64,000 nucleotides of DNA from Anaerofustis stercorihominis (GTDB taxonomy: Bacteria > Bacillota > Clostridia > Eubacteriales > Anaerofustaceae), in contig NZ_JANJZK010000002.1 in the NCBI RefSeq assembly GCF_024623185.1, positions 119,459 through 183,458 on the forward strand. The letters run 5' to 3'. The notes under the pieces were generated by a model, which searched no databases, was not told where the DNA came from, and saw nothing but the letters and a program-made list of their open reading frames with translations. Position 1 is the stretch's first letter, and each line of letters begins with the position of its first letter. Both the position numbers and the translations under genes were made by a program. This document shows positions 8,133 through 17,961 of the stretch, one piece after another.

Positions 8133-8293
8133 CAACACCGCTGTTCCTCCTTCGTTGTCTTGAGATAGGGCTTTCCATCAAAGATCTGGATTACCTTACC
8201 ATAGGAATGGTAATGGATATCTGGACAGAAAAAGGAAATGATTCCTACAAGTATGACAATGTGGCAACTCAGGAGGACTTCGACAAATTCTAA
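8129..8293 (+). CDS. Tail assembly chaperone, downstream part (gpT-like)
   Basis: This 54-residue segment (MTTPLFLLRCLEIGLSIKDL and onward) overlaps the upstream stop in an ATGA arrangement and lies in the -1 frame. It is expected to be made mainly as the C-terminal part of the frameshift fusion that links the chaperone to the tape measure protein. Its helical content and final acidic QEDFDKF tail fit a T-part. No strong ribosome site of its own was seen. Confidence 0.75.
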   Translation: MTTPLFLLRCLEIGLSIKDLDYLTIGMVMDIWTEKGNDSYKYDNVATQEDFDKF

Positions 8294-8306
8294 TAATATT
8301 GCAATG

Positions 8307-8336
8307 GGACTTTTGCTTATAGCAGGAGTCCTTTTT
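8307..8336 (+). terminator. Intrinsic terminator after the tail chaperone; intron target
   Basis: An 11-bp stem (8307-8317 with 8321-8331, two G-U pairs) with a 3-base loop is followed by TTTTT at 8332-8336. It would reduce transcription from the chaperone into the tape measure gene. The group II intron begins two bases after the T-run, which is the classic insertion position of class C introns. Confidence 0.85.
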
Positions 8337-8337
8337 G

Positions 8338-10239
8338 GTATGCCGGGCATGGCATATATCTAGGTGGTGCAAGTCCACTGTGGGGGCGATGTCGCAACTG
8401 CCAACCACTAGCCAATATCAAGGGTGTCCATCGTGAGGTGGAATCTGAAAGAAGATGGAGGCAAAACTCCGGTCCGAGGAACACGAATCATATCAGGCAT
8501 ATAACGGGGATGAGTGTGCCAAACAACACGAAGTCATAAGAGATTGCGGAAGAGGACTGTTATATGTAAATATGGCGGATATATGGAGGGAAAGAGATAT
8601 GACCTTATCCCGGGAGGTCTTGTGAGGGAGATAATTCCTAGTAACAACGAATCACAAGAAGTCAGCTGAGGTCGTAGTAGCGAAGAAGTTACTGTAATGG
8701 TAATGGAGTGAAGGACTGAACAAATCTATCAGTTATTAAAAATTGAATTTGTATTCATGCATGGTCTTGGGATATGAGGAAAACTAGTGCCATGAGTAGA
8801 CAAAGAACGGATGAAAATGGAAGTTAGTGCATGGATAAGCGAAGAAATGGAGGTAACGAATATTGAAAACTGATAACACATTATTAGAAAATATGCTTAG
8901 TGATGAAAATATCATGGAAGCATATAAACAGGTCAAAAGAAATAAAGGAGCACCTGGTATTGATGGTATGACTATTAGTGAGCTTAAAGGATATCTTGAA
9001 GAAAATCTAGATAACATAAGGGAACAAATAAGGGCAAGAAAGTACAAACCAAGTCCTGTAAGAAGAATAGAGATATCCAAGGACAATGGTGGAACAAGAA
9101 ACTTAGGGATTCCAACAGTCATTGATAGAGTTATACAACAAGCGATAGTGCAGGTTCTTACGCCAATCTACGAACCTATATTCAGTGATTCAAGTTATGG
9201 ATTTAGACCAAATCGCTGTTGTGAAATGGCAATCATCAAAGCACTTGAATATATGAATGATGGATATGAGTGGGTAGTAGATATAGACCTGGAGAAATTC
9301 TTTGACAATGTACATCATGACAAGCTTATCTCATTGATTATGAAGAATGTCAAAAATGGAGAAATCGTATCGCTAATAAGAAAGTTTCTAGTGAGTGGGA
9401 TTATGATAGATAATGAATATAAGGAATCAGTCATAGGAACACCTCAGGGAGGAAATTTATCGCCACTACTAAGTAACGTAGTGCTTAATGAACTAGATAT
9501 AGAACTAGAAACAAGAGGACTTAAGTTTGTAAGATATGCAGATGACTGTATTATATTGGTGCATTCATCAAAAGCAGCAGACAGAGTCATGAGGAATGTA
9601 TCAAAGTTCATAGAAGGTAAATTAGGACTAAAAGTCAACATGACGAAAAGCAAAGTAAGTAAACCAAATGACATCAAGTACCTAGGATTTGGATTTTACA
9701 AAGACTATAAAGCGGGCGGAGTATATAAGGCAAAGCCACATAAGATATCAATAGTAAAATTAAAAGCTAAAATAAAGAAGTTAACATCAAGAAGTTGGTC
9801 GGTAAGTCTAGGGTATAGATTTCTAAAGGTTAAACAACTTATAGTAGGATGGGTAAACTACTATAAGATAGGAAATTTCAAAAAGAAGTGTAAGCAAATA
9901 GATAGTTGGCTACGATTTAGGATAAGAATGTGCATATGGAAACAATGGAAAACACCCCAAAAGAGAATCAGAATGATGATGAAGTTGGGAGTGAATGAGA
10001 ATAGGGCAACAAGAACAGCGTATTCAAGAAAAGGATATGCAAGGATAGCCATATCACAACCATTAAGTTATGCACTTAGAAACGAAGTATTAAAATATAA
10101 TGGCCTAGTATCATTACTAGACCAATATCAGTTAAAACATATTTAGTATAGATTTGAACCGCCGTGTGCCGAACGGCTTGCCCGGTGGTGTGAGAGGTCG
10201 AAAATAAATAAACAAATTATTTATTTTCTCCTACTCGAT
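8338..10239 (+). mobile_element. Group IIC intron with maturase
   Basis: The 5' part from gtatgccgggcatgg onward follows the domain I layout of class IIC introns, including aagggtgtcca and ggaggcaaaactcc blocks. The reverse transcriptase gene lies in domain IV. Near the 3' end, about 10155-10190, is a domain V-like hairpin (ccgccg and cggtggtg arms). An AT-rich domain VI hairpin and the ending cctactcgat follow. The intron sits directly behind an intrinsic terminator and ahead of the tape measure ribosome site, so it interrupts no protein. Boundaries are estimated by eye and may be off by a base or two. Confidence 0.85.
8863..10146 (+). CDS. ltrA: Group II intron reverse transcriptase / maturase
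   Basis: This 427-residue intron-encoded protein helps the intron RNA fold and splice and copies it into DNA at new sites. Visible are the fingers region (KRNKGAPGIDG), SSYGFRPNRC, the GTPQGGNLSPLLSN block, the catalytic YADD, and a maturase X domain around LIVGWVNYYKIGNF. It lacks an HNH endonuclease domain, as expected for class C introns, which use nicked or single-stranded targets near terminators. The start is a TTG at 8863 with a GGAGGT site 8 bases upstream. All main motifs are intact, so it may be active. Confidence 0.92.
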   Translation: MKTDNTLLENMLSDENIMEAYKQVKRNKGAPGIDGMTISELKGYLEENLDNIREQIRARKYKPSPVRRIEISKDNGGTRNLGIPTVIDRVIQQAIVQVLTPIYEPIFSDSSYGFRPNRCCEMAIIKALEYMNDGYEWVVDIDLEKFFDNVHHDKLISLIMKNVKNGEIVSLIRKFLVSGIMIDNEYKESVIGTPQGGNLSPLLSNVVLNELDIELETRGLKFVRYADDCIILVHSSKAADRVMRNVSKFIEGKLGLKVNMTKSKVSKPNDIKYLGFGFYKDYKAGGVYKAKPHKISIVKLKAKIKKLTSRSWSVSLGYRFLKVKQLIVGWVNYYKIGNFKKKCKQIDSWLRFRIRMCIWKQWKTPQKRIRMMMKLGVNENRATRTAYSRKGYARIAISQPLSYALRNEVLKYNGLVSLLDQYQLKHI

Positions 10240-10260
10240 TGTTGAAGGAGGTATCTGCCA

Positions 10261-13200
10261 ATGGCAAATAGAATCAAAGGTATAACCGTTGAGATTGGCG
10301 GAGATACCACTAAACTACAAACAGCATTAAAAGGGGTCAACGGACAGATCAAAAGTACACAGTCTGCTCTTAAGGATGTTGAGAAACTTCTGAAACTTGA
10401 CCCTACAAATACAACTCTGCTTGCCCAGAAACAGAAACTTCTTACCCAGGCAATCGGAGAAACAAAAGAAAAGCTATCAACCCTAAAGACAGCAGCACAG
10501 CAAGCTAATGTGCAGCTGCAAAAGGGAGAAATCACACAAGCACAATATGATGCCCTTCAAAGGGAAATTGCTGAGACAGAGGCTGAACTTAAAAAGCTTG
10601 AATCACAGGCATCCAAGACTAATCAGACGCTTACGAAAATCGGAGAGGTTGGTTCTAAAGTAGAAACCTTCGGTAATGGAGTCACAAATGTAGGTAAGAA
10701 AGTATCTGTGGCATCTGCTGCAGTTACTGCAATGGGTGGGGCTGCTGTAAAGACGGCAGCAGACTTTGAAAGTTCCATGAGCCAGGTTCAGGCTACGATG
10801 GGTATTACAAAAGATTCCATGTCAACTCTTGATGGTCAGTCCGTGAATACAATGGACGCACTGTCTGACCTTGCAAAAGAGATGGGATCCAAGACTGCGT
10901 TTTCTGCCAGTGAATGTGCTGAGGCATTAAACTACCTTGCCCTTGCCGGATATGACACGCAGGAAATGGCTGATACACTTCCGACTGTACTTAACCTTGC
11001 AGCGGCTGGTGGACTTGATCTTGCATCAGCATCGGATATGGTTACTGATGCGATGTCTGCCCTTGGAATGAAAACCTCTGATGCAAACAAGATGGTCGAT
11101 CAGATGGCGAAGACTGCATCAAGCACAAATACCTCTGTAGGACAGCTTGGTGAGGGAATTTTAACTATCGGTGCAACAGCAAAGACAGTCAAAGGCGGAA
11201 CTGCAGAATTAAATACAGCACTTGGTATCTTAGCGAATAATGGTATCAAGGGAGCAGAGGGCGGTACGCACCTTCGTAACGTCATTCTGTCATTGCAAAG
11301 TCCAACTGACACAGCAGCTGCTCAGATGGAGGCACTTGGTCTGTCTGTTTATGACTCCGAAGGAAATATGCGTTCACTGAACGATATACTTGGAGATCTG
11401 AATACGAGCATGGATGGTATGACTGCTGAGGAAAAGGCAAATATCATCAGTAAGATTTTTAATAAAACAGATCTTTCTTCTGTAAATGCACTGCTTGCAA
11501 ATACAGGTGATACCTGGACAGATTTGCAGACTGCCATTGAAAACAGTGGCGGAGCAGCACAGCAGATGGCAGACACTCAGCTTGATAACTTGTCTGGTCA
11601 GCTTACGATCTTAAAGTCTGCAGTAGAGGGTTTTGCAATTTCCATTGGTGATGCACTTATGCCAATGATTAAAAACATCGTAGCAAAGATTCAGTCCTTC
11701 GTGGATTGGCTGAATAATCTTGATGAGAGTCAAAGACAGGTCATTGTTAAAATTGGTCTATTTGTAGCAGCACTGGGACCGGCACTTGTAATCTTAGGTA
11801 CGGTTATTTCAAAAATTGGTGTGGTCATTCAGGCATTCAGTAAGTTTGGACTGAAGATAACGAGTCTTATTTCTAATGCCGGAGGACTATCCGGTATGAT
11901 GGGAAAGGTTGGTGTTGCGATTGGAGGCATTTCTGCACCTGTGGTAGCTGTTGTGGCTATCATTGCAGTATTGGTAGCAGCCTTTGTACATCTTTGGAAA
12001 ACGAATGAAGATTTCCGTAAGAATGTAACTGCAATATGGAATCGAATCAAAGGTATCTTTGATAGTTTCACGCAGGGTATTGTGGATAGATTAAACGCAT
12101 TAGGATTCAACTTTGAAGATATCACAGAAGTAATCAAAACGGTATGGGATGGATTTTGTAATTTCCTTGCTCCGATTTTTGAAGGAGTGTTTACATACAT
12201 AGCAAATGTATTAGAGGAAACTTTCGGAATTATCACAGGAATCCTAGATGTATTTATCGGTATCTTTACAGGTAATTGGTCACAAGTATGGGAAGGAGTA
12301 AAAGGCATCTTCTTATCCATTTGGAACTTCATTGCCAACTCGTTTATAAATATTATGAATGTTCTGAAAGGAATAGCAGATGTTGTTCTTGGGTGGTTCG
12401 GAACTAGGTGGAATGAAGTGTGGACTGGTATCAAGGATTTCTTTGTAAATCTTTGGACAGGAATTGCCACTTTCTTTTCAGGACTTTGGGAAGGCATCAA
12501 GAATGTTGTTACAACTGCGGTGATGTTTATAGCATCATTTTTTGAGGCTGCTTTTGATATTATTACACTTCCATTCCGATTTATCTGGGAGAACTGTAAG
12601 GAAATAATTATTTCCGTATGGAATGCAATCAAGAGCAAGGTGACAACAGTAATCAATGCAGTATCTACAATGATTAGTACAGTTTTGAATGCAATAAAGA
12701 CGGTATTTTCTACAGTATGGAATGCAATCAAAACGGTTGTCACTACGGTGGTTAATACTATCAAAACGGTTGTAACCACGGTATTCAATGCAATTAAGAC
12801 AACAGCAACAACAGTATGGAATGCTATTAAAACAGCAATCACGACACCAATCAATGCTGTGAAGAATACGGTATTCACAGTATTTAATTCTGTGAAAAGC
12901 ACTGTAACTTCTGTATTCAATAGTATCAAGAGTACGGCCACTTCCGTATGGAATGGAATTAAGAACGCCATTACAACACCTATCCAGGCGACAAAGGATA
13001 AAATCAAAAGTATGGTTGATGCCATTAAAGGATTTTTCTCCGGTATGAAGATTTCTTTGCCGAAGATTAAGTTGCCACACTTCAAGGTAACAGGTAAGTT
13101 GTCAATTGCACCGCCTTCCGTTCCTCATCTTTCTATTGATTGGTATAAAGATGGTGGTATTATGACAAAACCTACAGCATTCGGTATGAATGGAAGTTCC

Positions 13201-13446
13201 ATGATGGTTGGTGGCGAGGCAGGTGCAGAGGCAATCCTGCCGCTTTCAGGCTTTTACAAGCAGCTTGAGGCAATGATTGACAGCAGATTAAACATGACTT
13301 CTATGGAGAAGTACTTGGCCATTATTGCGGATAACAGTTCAAAGGGTATCTATCTTGACGATGGAACACTTGTCGGACATCTTCTTCCGGCAATTGATGA
13401 CGGACTTGGTAAAAATACAAAATTGACAAGGAGGCTTTCGTTATGA
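10261..13446 (+). CDS. Tail tape measure protein
   Basis: This 1061-residue protein sets tail length and is threaded through the tail tube. The N-terminal 150 residues are a charged, probably coiled-coil region rich in K, E and Q. A TP901-type core follows (ADFESSMSQVQATMGI at about residue 167, then the GIKGAEGGTHLRN region). Hydrophobic segments at about 490-590 could insert into the target membrane. A run of 11-residue repeats spans about 786-907. The C-terminus contains GGEAGAEAILPL. The start has a GGAGG site. It ends 4 bases into the next gene. Confidence 0.92.
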   Translation: MANRIKGITVEIGGDTTKLQTALKGVNGQIKSTQSALKDVEKLLKLDPTNTTLLAQKQKLLTQAIGETKEKLSTLKTAAQQANVQLQKGEITQAQYDALQREIAETEAELKKLESQASKTNQTLTKIGEVGSKVETFGNGVTNVGKKVSVASAAVTAMGGAAVKTAADFESSMSQVQATMGITKDSMSTLDGQSVNTMDALSDLAKEMGSKTAFSASECAEALNYLALAGYDTQEMADTLPTVLNLAAAGGLDLASASDMVTDAMSALGMKTSDANKMVDQMAKTASSTNTSVGQLGEGILTIGATAKTVKGGTAELNTALGILANNGIKGAEGGTHLRNVILSLQSPTDTAAAQMEALGLSVYDSEGNMRSLNDILGDLNTSMDGMTAEEKANIISKIFNKTDLSSVNALLANTGDTWTDLQTAIENSGGAAQQMADTQLDNLSGQLTILKSAVEGFAISIGDALMPMIKNIVAKIQSFVDWLNNLDESQRQVIVKIGLFVAALGPALVILGTVISKIGVVIQAFSKFGLKITSLISNAGGLSGMMGKVGVAIGGISAPVVAVVAIIAVLVAAFVHLWKTNEDFRKNVTAIWNRIKGIFDSFTQGIVDRLNALGFNFEDITEVIKTVWDGFCNFLAPIFEGVFTYIANVLEETFGIITGILDVFIGIFTGNWSQVWEGVKGIFLSIWNFIANSFINIMNVLKGIADVVLGWFGTRWNEVWTGIKDFFVNLWTGIATFFSGLWEGIKNVVTTAVMFIASFFEAAFDIITLPFRFIWENCKEIIISVWNAIKSKVTTVINAVSTMISTVLNAIKTVFSTVWNAIKTVVTTVVNTIKTVVTTVFNAIKTTATTVWNAIKTAITTPINAVKNTVFTVFNSVKSTVTSVFNSIKSTATSVWNGIKNAITTPIQATKDKIKSMVDAIKGFFSGMKISLPKIKLPHFKVTGKLSIAPPSVPHLSIDWYKDGGIMTKPTAFGMNGSSMMVGGEAGAEAILPLSGFYKQLEAMIDSRLNMTSMEKYLAIIADNSSKGIYLDDGTLVGHLLPAIDDGLGKNTKLTRRLSL
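12616..12981 (+). repeat. 33-bp tandem repeats inside the tape measure gene
   Basis: About eleven consecutive 11-residue units of the form VWNAIKTxxTT are encoded by imperfect 33-bp repeats. The aromatic residue recurs at a fixed phase, as expected for a helical rod packed in the tail tube. The periodicity also creates long open frames on the opposite strand that should not be called. Confidence 0.85.
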
Positions 13447-14093
13447 TACCGGATATTTATATTAACGATATTTCAATGTCAAGAATGGGATGGATTCGTG
13501 AGAACATCGATTTTCCAATTCCTAAATCGCAGACAGAAACTGTGGTTGTTCCCGGTCGCAATTCTCCAATAAGATTTACAGAGGCTCTTGGTTCGGTATC
13601 ATTTGAACCCAGAGCCTTTACTGTTAATTTGTCTATGCTTGGAACAAGAAAGAAATTCAACGAACTTGTAAAGTCTGTAGGCAATCAGTTTTCAGGAAGA
13701 CTTGCGAAAGTCATCTGCAGTGAAGAACCCGGACTGTATTCGATTGGAACACTTCAGCTTACACCTTCCTATGATCCGCTTGAAGGCAGAGGCGAACTTG
13801 TAATTGAATGCTCTGATGCGGATTCGTATAGATATCACACAGATGTGACGGAGGTAATCGTATCAGGAAATGCTACTGTCAGTCTTCAAAATGACTATAT
13901 GCCTGTAATACCTGTGATTACTACAACGGCAGAAACAAAGCTTACCTGGAAGATTGGAACAGACACATTTAACAAAACAGTCAGTGCCGGAACATGGGAG
14001 TTTCCTGAACTGCAGTTATCACACGGAACGAACTCCGTAAAGGTAACTGGAAGTGGAACTACAACATTCAGATACAGGGAGGGATGCGTATGA
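13443..14093 (+). CDS. Distal tail protein (Dit)
   Basis: This 216-residue protein matches the siphovirus distal tail family, which forms the hexameric hub joining tail tube and baseplate. The start (MIPDIYINDISMSRMGWIRE) and the pattern LSMLGTRKKFNELVKSV then PLEGRGELVIECSDADSYR are typical of its N-terminal ring domain. The C-terminal third is a beta-rich galectin-like region. It overlaps the tape measure gene by 4 bases and the next gene by 4 bases. Confidence 0.85.
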   Translation: MIPDIYINDISMSRMGWIRENIDFPIPKSQTETVVVPGRNSPIRFTEALGSVSFEPRAFTVNLSMLGTRKKFNELVKSVGNQFSGRLAKVICSEEPGLYSIGTLQLTPSYDPLEGRGELVIECSDADSYRYHTDVTEVIVSGNATVSLQNDYMPVIPVITTTAETKLTWKIGTDTFNKTVSAGTWEFPELQLSHGTNSVKVTGSGTTTFRYREGCV

Positions 14094-15547
14094 GTATTTT
14101 CAGAGTTTATGTTGACGGTGCTTTGTTTTATCATCCCAACCTTTCAAAGCTTGCAATCACGCAGGCACGGGTAAGCGAAGATGCTGCAAACATCGACAGC
14201 CTTAAACTGTCAGCACCGTTTAATCATCCATACATTGATTCCATCAAGCCTATGGCATCGATTATCGTATGCAAGAAGGGTGAGAATGTAGTGTTTGAAG
14301 GCAGAGCATTGGATAATGGTTCGGACTTTTATAACACACATACCTGGACTTGCGAATCAGCACTTGCTTATCTGAAAGATACCATGCAGCCACCTTTTTC
14401 ATATAAGGGATCGCTGAAAGGTCTGTTTGAACAGTTTATTTCTGTTCATAACAAGAGTGTGGAAGACCAGAAGAAATTCAAAGTAGGTAATGTGACGGTT
14501 ACGGATAACAATGACTATGTTTCCTACAGCAGTTCCGATTTTACGATGACGATGGACACCATCAAGAATAAGCTTATCAATACGCACGGTGGCTATCTGC
14601 AGGTCAGATATGAGAGCGATGGAAAGTATCTCGATTATCTTTCTGACTTCAAAACAAAGTCAATGCAGACCGTAGAGTTTGGTAAGAATATCACGGATGT
14701 GAAGATTACAAGAGATCATACCGAAAGAGTCACAGTTCTTATTCCACTCGGAGCAAAGAAGACAGTGACTGATGAAAATGGCAACGAAACACAGAGTGAA
14801 GACCGAGTAGATATTACTTCCGTGAATGGTGGCAAGAATTACATCTATGACGATGCAGCAGTAAAAGAAATTGGTTGGATTTGGAAGTCTGAGGTATGGG
14901 ATGATGTGACTCTTCCAGGCAATCTTCTAAAGAAAGCAAAATCAAGACTATTCGACCTTGTGAATGGAGTTACCAGTATTCAGCTTACAATCGTGGATGA
15001 ATCCGATACTGGCGCTGATATTGGAGATATCCGTGCCAGGATGTATGTAGAGTGTATCTCAAAGCCACATGGTATTAACGGAACTTATCTTTGTGTGAGC
15101 AGAACACGGGATTATCTGAATCCTTCCGGCAATACCATAACCATCGGAGCAAGTGGTGTAACACTTTCTGCATCTACGGTTAAGCAGGATAAAAATATAG
15201 CTGCCATTGAAGATGATCTTCTTGGCAAGACCTATAAGATCGAAACAATCAGCGGTGAGATTGATACCATTAATGCACAGAAAATGTACCGTACAGAACT
15301 TGTGGTTGATGGAGTGAATATCTTCAAAAATAAAGGTCAGGCAAGCACAATGCGATGTAAAGTCTATTCCTGGGATAAAGACATCACGGATACACTTGAT
15401 GCAGAGTGTTTTGTATGGCATAGAAAGTCCTCTGATGAAGAGGCAGATATAGAGTGGGATAAAAGCCACATAGGAAAAAAGCAAATAACAATCACTACCG
15501 AGGACGTATATGACAATGCGTCCTTTTATTGTGAAATCAATTTATAG
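14090..15547 (+). CDS. Tail-associated protein (Tal), prophage endopeptidase-tail type
   Basis: This 485-residue protein follows Dit, the normal place of the tail-tip protein. The N-terminal 350 residues resemble the gp27-like hub fold of Tal proteins (IFRVYVDGALFYHPNLSKLA start; STVKQDKNIAAIEDDLLG near the end of the module). The last about 100 residues look like an added beta-sandwich. I see no clear peptidase motif, so enzymatic activity is not claimed. The ATG at 14090 is used because GGGAGGG lies 6 bases upstream; an earlier ATG at 14084 touches that site. Confidence 0.8.
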   Translation: MSIFRVYVDGALFYHPNLSKLAITQARVSEDAANIDSLKLSAPFNHPYIDSIKPMASIIVCKKGENVVFEGRALDNGSDFYNTHTWTCESALAYLKDTMQPPFSYKGSLKGLFEQFISVHNKSVEDQKKFKVGNVTVTDNNDYVSYSSSDFTMTMDTIKNKLINTHGGYLQVRYESDGKYLDYLSDFKTKSMQTVEFGKNITDVKITRDHTERVTVLIPLGAKKTVTDENGNETQSEDRVDITSVNGGKNYIYDDAAVKEIGWIWKSEVWDDVTLPGNLLKKAKSRLFDLVNGVTSIQLTIVDESDTGADIGDIRARMYVECISKPHGINGTYLCVSRTRDYLNPSGNTITIGASGVTLSASTVKQDKNIAAIEDDLLGKTYKIETISGEIDTINAQKMYRTELVVDGVNIFKNKGQASTMRCKVYSWDKDITDTLDAECFVWHRKSSDEEADIEWDKSHIGKKQITITTEDVYDNASFYCEINL

Positions 15548-15558
15548 GAGGCTTTCAT

Positions 15559-17373
15559 ATGGGTACAATTTTAACTTCGAGCCAGCAGACTTTCGTTGAT
15601 ATTACAGATCAGCGAAAGCTGTCGGCATACATTACTTCAAATCTTCCGAAAACACAAAGTGAAGATCCAAATGTGCTGCCACATGAATACGCACCAAACT
15701 GGATAACTTCAAATCTTGTGCTTACTCCGGTTCTCTTCCTTGACCAGACAAATGTATCTCCAACAGCTACAGGAGTAACAATTACATGGAAAAGAAAAGA
15801 TGGGGTGGCATCAGAAACGGCTCTCTCATCCGAGGAAACAGTCAATAAGGGTGTACTTACGGTCAATGCAAACAAGCTTGCTGCATCGGCTTCCGGGATG
15901 ATTACATACATCTGCTATATCAGTTACTATGATGCAGAAACGAAGAACACCATCAATATTTCTTCGGATATTACTTACACTCTCGTAAAGAATGCCACTA
16001 ATGCAAAACTTTGCTATGTGACAAGTGATACGTATGTTTTTAAGTATAATACCTCGTCTGTTTTAGTAGGTGCATCTCAAGCCACTCTTACTGCGCAGAT
16101 GCAGGGTGTGACTGTTGGCAAATGGCAGTATAAGAACAGTTCCGGTGCTTGGGCAGATTATCCAAGCACATCAGATAACACAAGCATTACAGGAGGAACT
16201 TTAGTTGTAAAGCCAGGTCATGCTGTGTTTAACAATAACGTGGCACAGATTAGGGTAACAACTTCTGATGCAGATGTATTTGACACGATTTCCATCAGTA
16301 AGATTTATGATGGTGCAAAGGGTGATAAAGGTAATCCGGGTTCTACAGGCAGTGGTGGTATTTCAGTTATTCTTGGCAATGAAACACAGACTATTGCCTG
16401 TACATCAGCAGGAAAAACGGCAGCTGCGGCTACTATCAGTATTCCATTTACCGGATATGTAGGCATTACGCAGACATCAACAACCTGCACAGTAGGAACA
16501 CTTCCAACGGGTATCACACTTAAAACAAATACAGCATCAACAGCATCTGTAGCAGGAAAGGTTGAACTTTCAGTAGCAGCATCTTCTGATTTAGGCAATG
16601 CATCTGTACTTACTGGAGATATCGTGCTTACTTTTACGATTTCAGGAAAGTCTGTAACAAAGGTATTCACTTGGACTAAATCAAAGGCAGGAAGTAATGG
16701 CTCGTCAGCTGTTGTGTTCTCTGTATATGCTCCGCATGGAACAATCGTACAGAATCAGTCTGGAACTCTTACTCTTGCTACATCTGCATATTTGGGTTCA
16801 ACAGCTATCACAAATGCAACTTATCAGTGGGCAAAATACTCAGGTGGTGCATGGAAAAATATTAGCAATGCAACAGCATCAACACTTACTGTTTCAGGAG
16901 CTGATATCATAAATATTCAGTCCTACAGGTGTACTATGACTTATTCAGGCAAGACCTATGTTGATGTAATTACCGTTGAGGATAAGTCAGATCCGTATAT
17001 TTCAGAGATGCTTTCTATTGGCGGGTTTACAGTAAAGAATAATCTTGGAGGTCTTGTTCCATACATTATTGTAAGAACCAATCAGCAGGAGGTTGATGCG
17101 TTGCTTGGCAATATCAGTGAAACAGCACCCTCTGCTCCAAAGTCAGGAGATTTCTGGTATAAGATTGACCACTCGGCAAAGAATGTAACCTTGATGAAAT
17201 ACAATGGAACTGCATGGGCAAACGCTACGGAAAAGCAAAGCCTTACTTATACCTGGTATGCACAGGACAAGGACGGAAAAGAAGTGACATTCACAAAGAC
17301 CGGAAAGGTCATCTATCTTTCGGCAGCTGATATTGACAGTCTGCTTACCCTTCAGTGTGATGTTTCTAATTGA
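15559..17373 (+). CDS. Tail / baseplate protein with Ig-like domains
   Basis: This 604-residue beta-rich protein starts after an AGGAGG site. It contains a short collagen-like segment (GAKGDKGNPGSTGSGG, about residues 254-269), a Ser/Thr-rich region and at least one Ig-like domain (YQWAKYSGGAWKNISNATAS). The position behind Tal suggests a tail-tip appendage that takes part in host binding. The collagen-like linker is common in phage fibres. The exact family is not recognised. Confidence 0.65.
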   Translation: MGTILTSSQQTFVDITDQRKLSAYITSNLPKTQSEDPNVLPHEYAPNWITSNLVLTPVLFLDQTNVSPTATGVTITWKRKDGVASETALSSEETVNKGVLTVNANKLAASASGMITYICYISYYDAETKNTINISSDITYTLVKNATNAKLCYVTSDTYVFKYNTSSVLVGASQATLTAQMQGVTVGKWQYKNSSGAWADYPSTSDNTSITGGTLVVKPGHAVFNNNVAQIRVTTSDADVFDTISISKIYDGAKGDKGNPGSTGSGGISVILGNETQTIACTSAGKTAAAATISIPFTGYVGITQTSTTCTVGTLPTGITLKTNTASTASVAGKVELSVAASSDLGNASVLTGDIVLTFTISGKSVTKVFTWTKSKAGSNGSSAVVFSVYAPHGTIVQNQSGTLTLATSAYLGSTAITNATYQWAKYSGGAWKNISNATASTLTVSGADIINIQSYRCTMTYSGKTYVDVITVEDKSDPYISEMLSIGGFTVKNNLGGLVPYIIVRTNQQEVDALLGNISETAPSAPKSGDFWYKIDHSAKNVTLMKYNGTAWANATEKQSLTYTWYAQDKDGKEVTFTKTGKVIYLSAADIDSLLTLQCDVSN

Positions 17374-17388
17374 TGGGAGGTGTGATGA

Positions 17389-17946
17389 ATGGCACTTTTG
17401 ACATCATGCCAGAATACATTTCAAAGTGTTGTGGCTTATGAAGATGCTTTGGGTGATGTGGAAACACTGAAGATTCAAGTGCATGAGTGCTACTCGGAGA
17501 TTACCAAAACATCAAATGAAATAATGAGTTCGGTAAAGGACACTTACATTGAAAAGTCGGATCTGGAAAAATTGCAGCAGGATTTTCAGACCAGTATCAC
17601 GCAGAACAGCAGTGAGATACGAATGGACTTTACGGCTATTACTGATGAGATAAAAGGAAATGTGGCAACAAACCAAGAACTGCTAGAGGAGTATATTCGC
17701 TTCAAGGGTGCTTTGATTGAACTTGGAAAAGTAGGAAATGCTTTTACCGCAGAATTATCCAATGAAGAATTGGCTTTCAAAGAGAATGGACAAAAGATTG
17801 CATACATTTCAAATAATAGCTTGGTTATTACCAATGCAGAAATACGAAACAAGCTGTCCCTTGGAAATGAAACCAGGGGATGGTTTGATTTTATACCCAG
17901 AGGAAACGGAAATCTCTCTATTAAATGGAGAGACCCGGTATCGTAA
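17389..17946 (+). CDS. Small tail fibre / baseplate component
   Basis: This 185-residue protein has a long helical middle (about residues 18-85, coiled-coil-like with TKTSNEIMSSVKD) and a C-terminal beta domain ending in WRDPVS. This is the shape of a trimeric fibre or linker. It starts at the ATG at 17389 after a GGGAGG site. It is placed between two structural proteins. Function beyond tail-tip structure is unknown. Confidence 0.6.
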   Translation: MALLTSCQNTFQSVVAYEDALGDVETLKIQVHECYSEITKTSNEIMSSVKDTYIEKSDLEKLQQDFQTSITQNSSEIRMDFTAITDEIKGNVATNQELLEEYIRFKGALIELGKVGNAFTAELSNEELAFKENGQKIAYISNNSLVITNAEIRNKLSLGNETRGWFDFIPRGNGNLSIKWRDPVS

Positions 17947-17961
17947 AGGAGGAAGAAAAGC

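Noticed and set aside
8863..10146. Retron or diversity-generating reverse transcriptase
   Set aside because: The maturase X domain, the group IIC 5' sequence and a domain V-like hairpin identify a group II intron.
12616..12981. CRISPR-like regular repeats
   Set aside because: The repeats are 33-bp coding units without unique spacers and lie inside the tape measure gene.
11829..13085. Long open frame on the minus strand in the tape measure gene
   Set aside because: It follows from the 11-residue repeat codons and shows low-complexity Val/Thr/Ile content, no start site and no family match.
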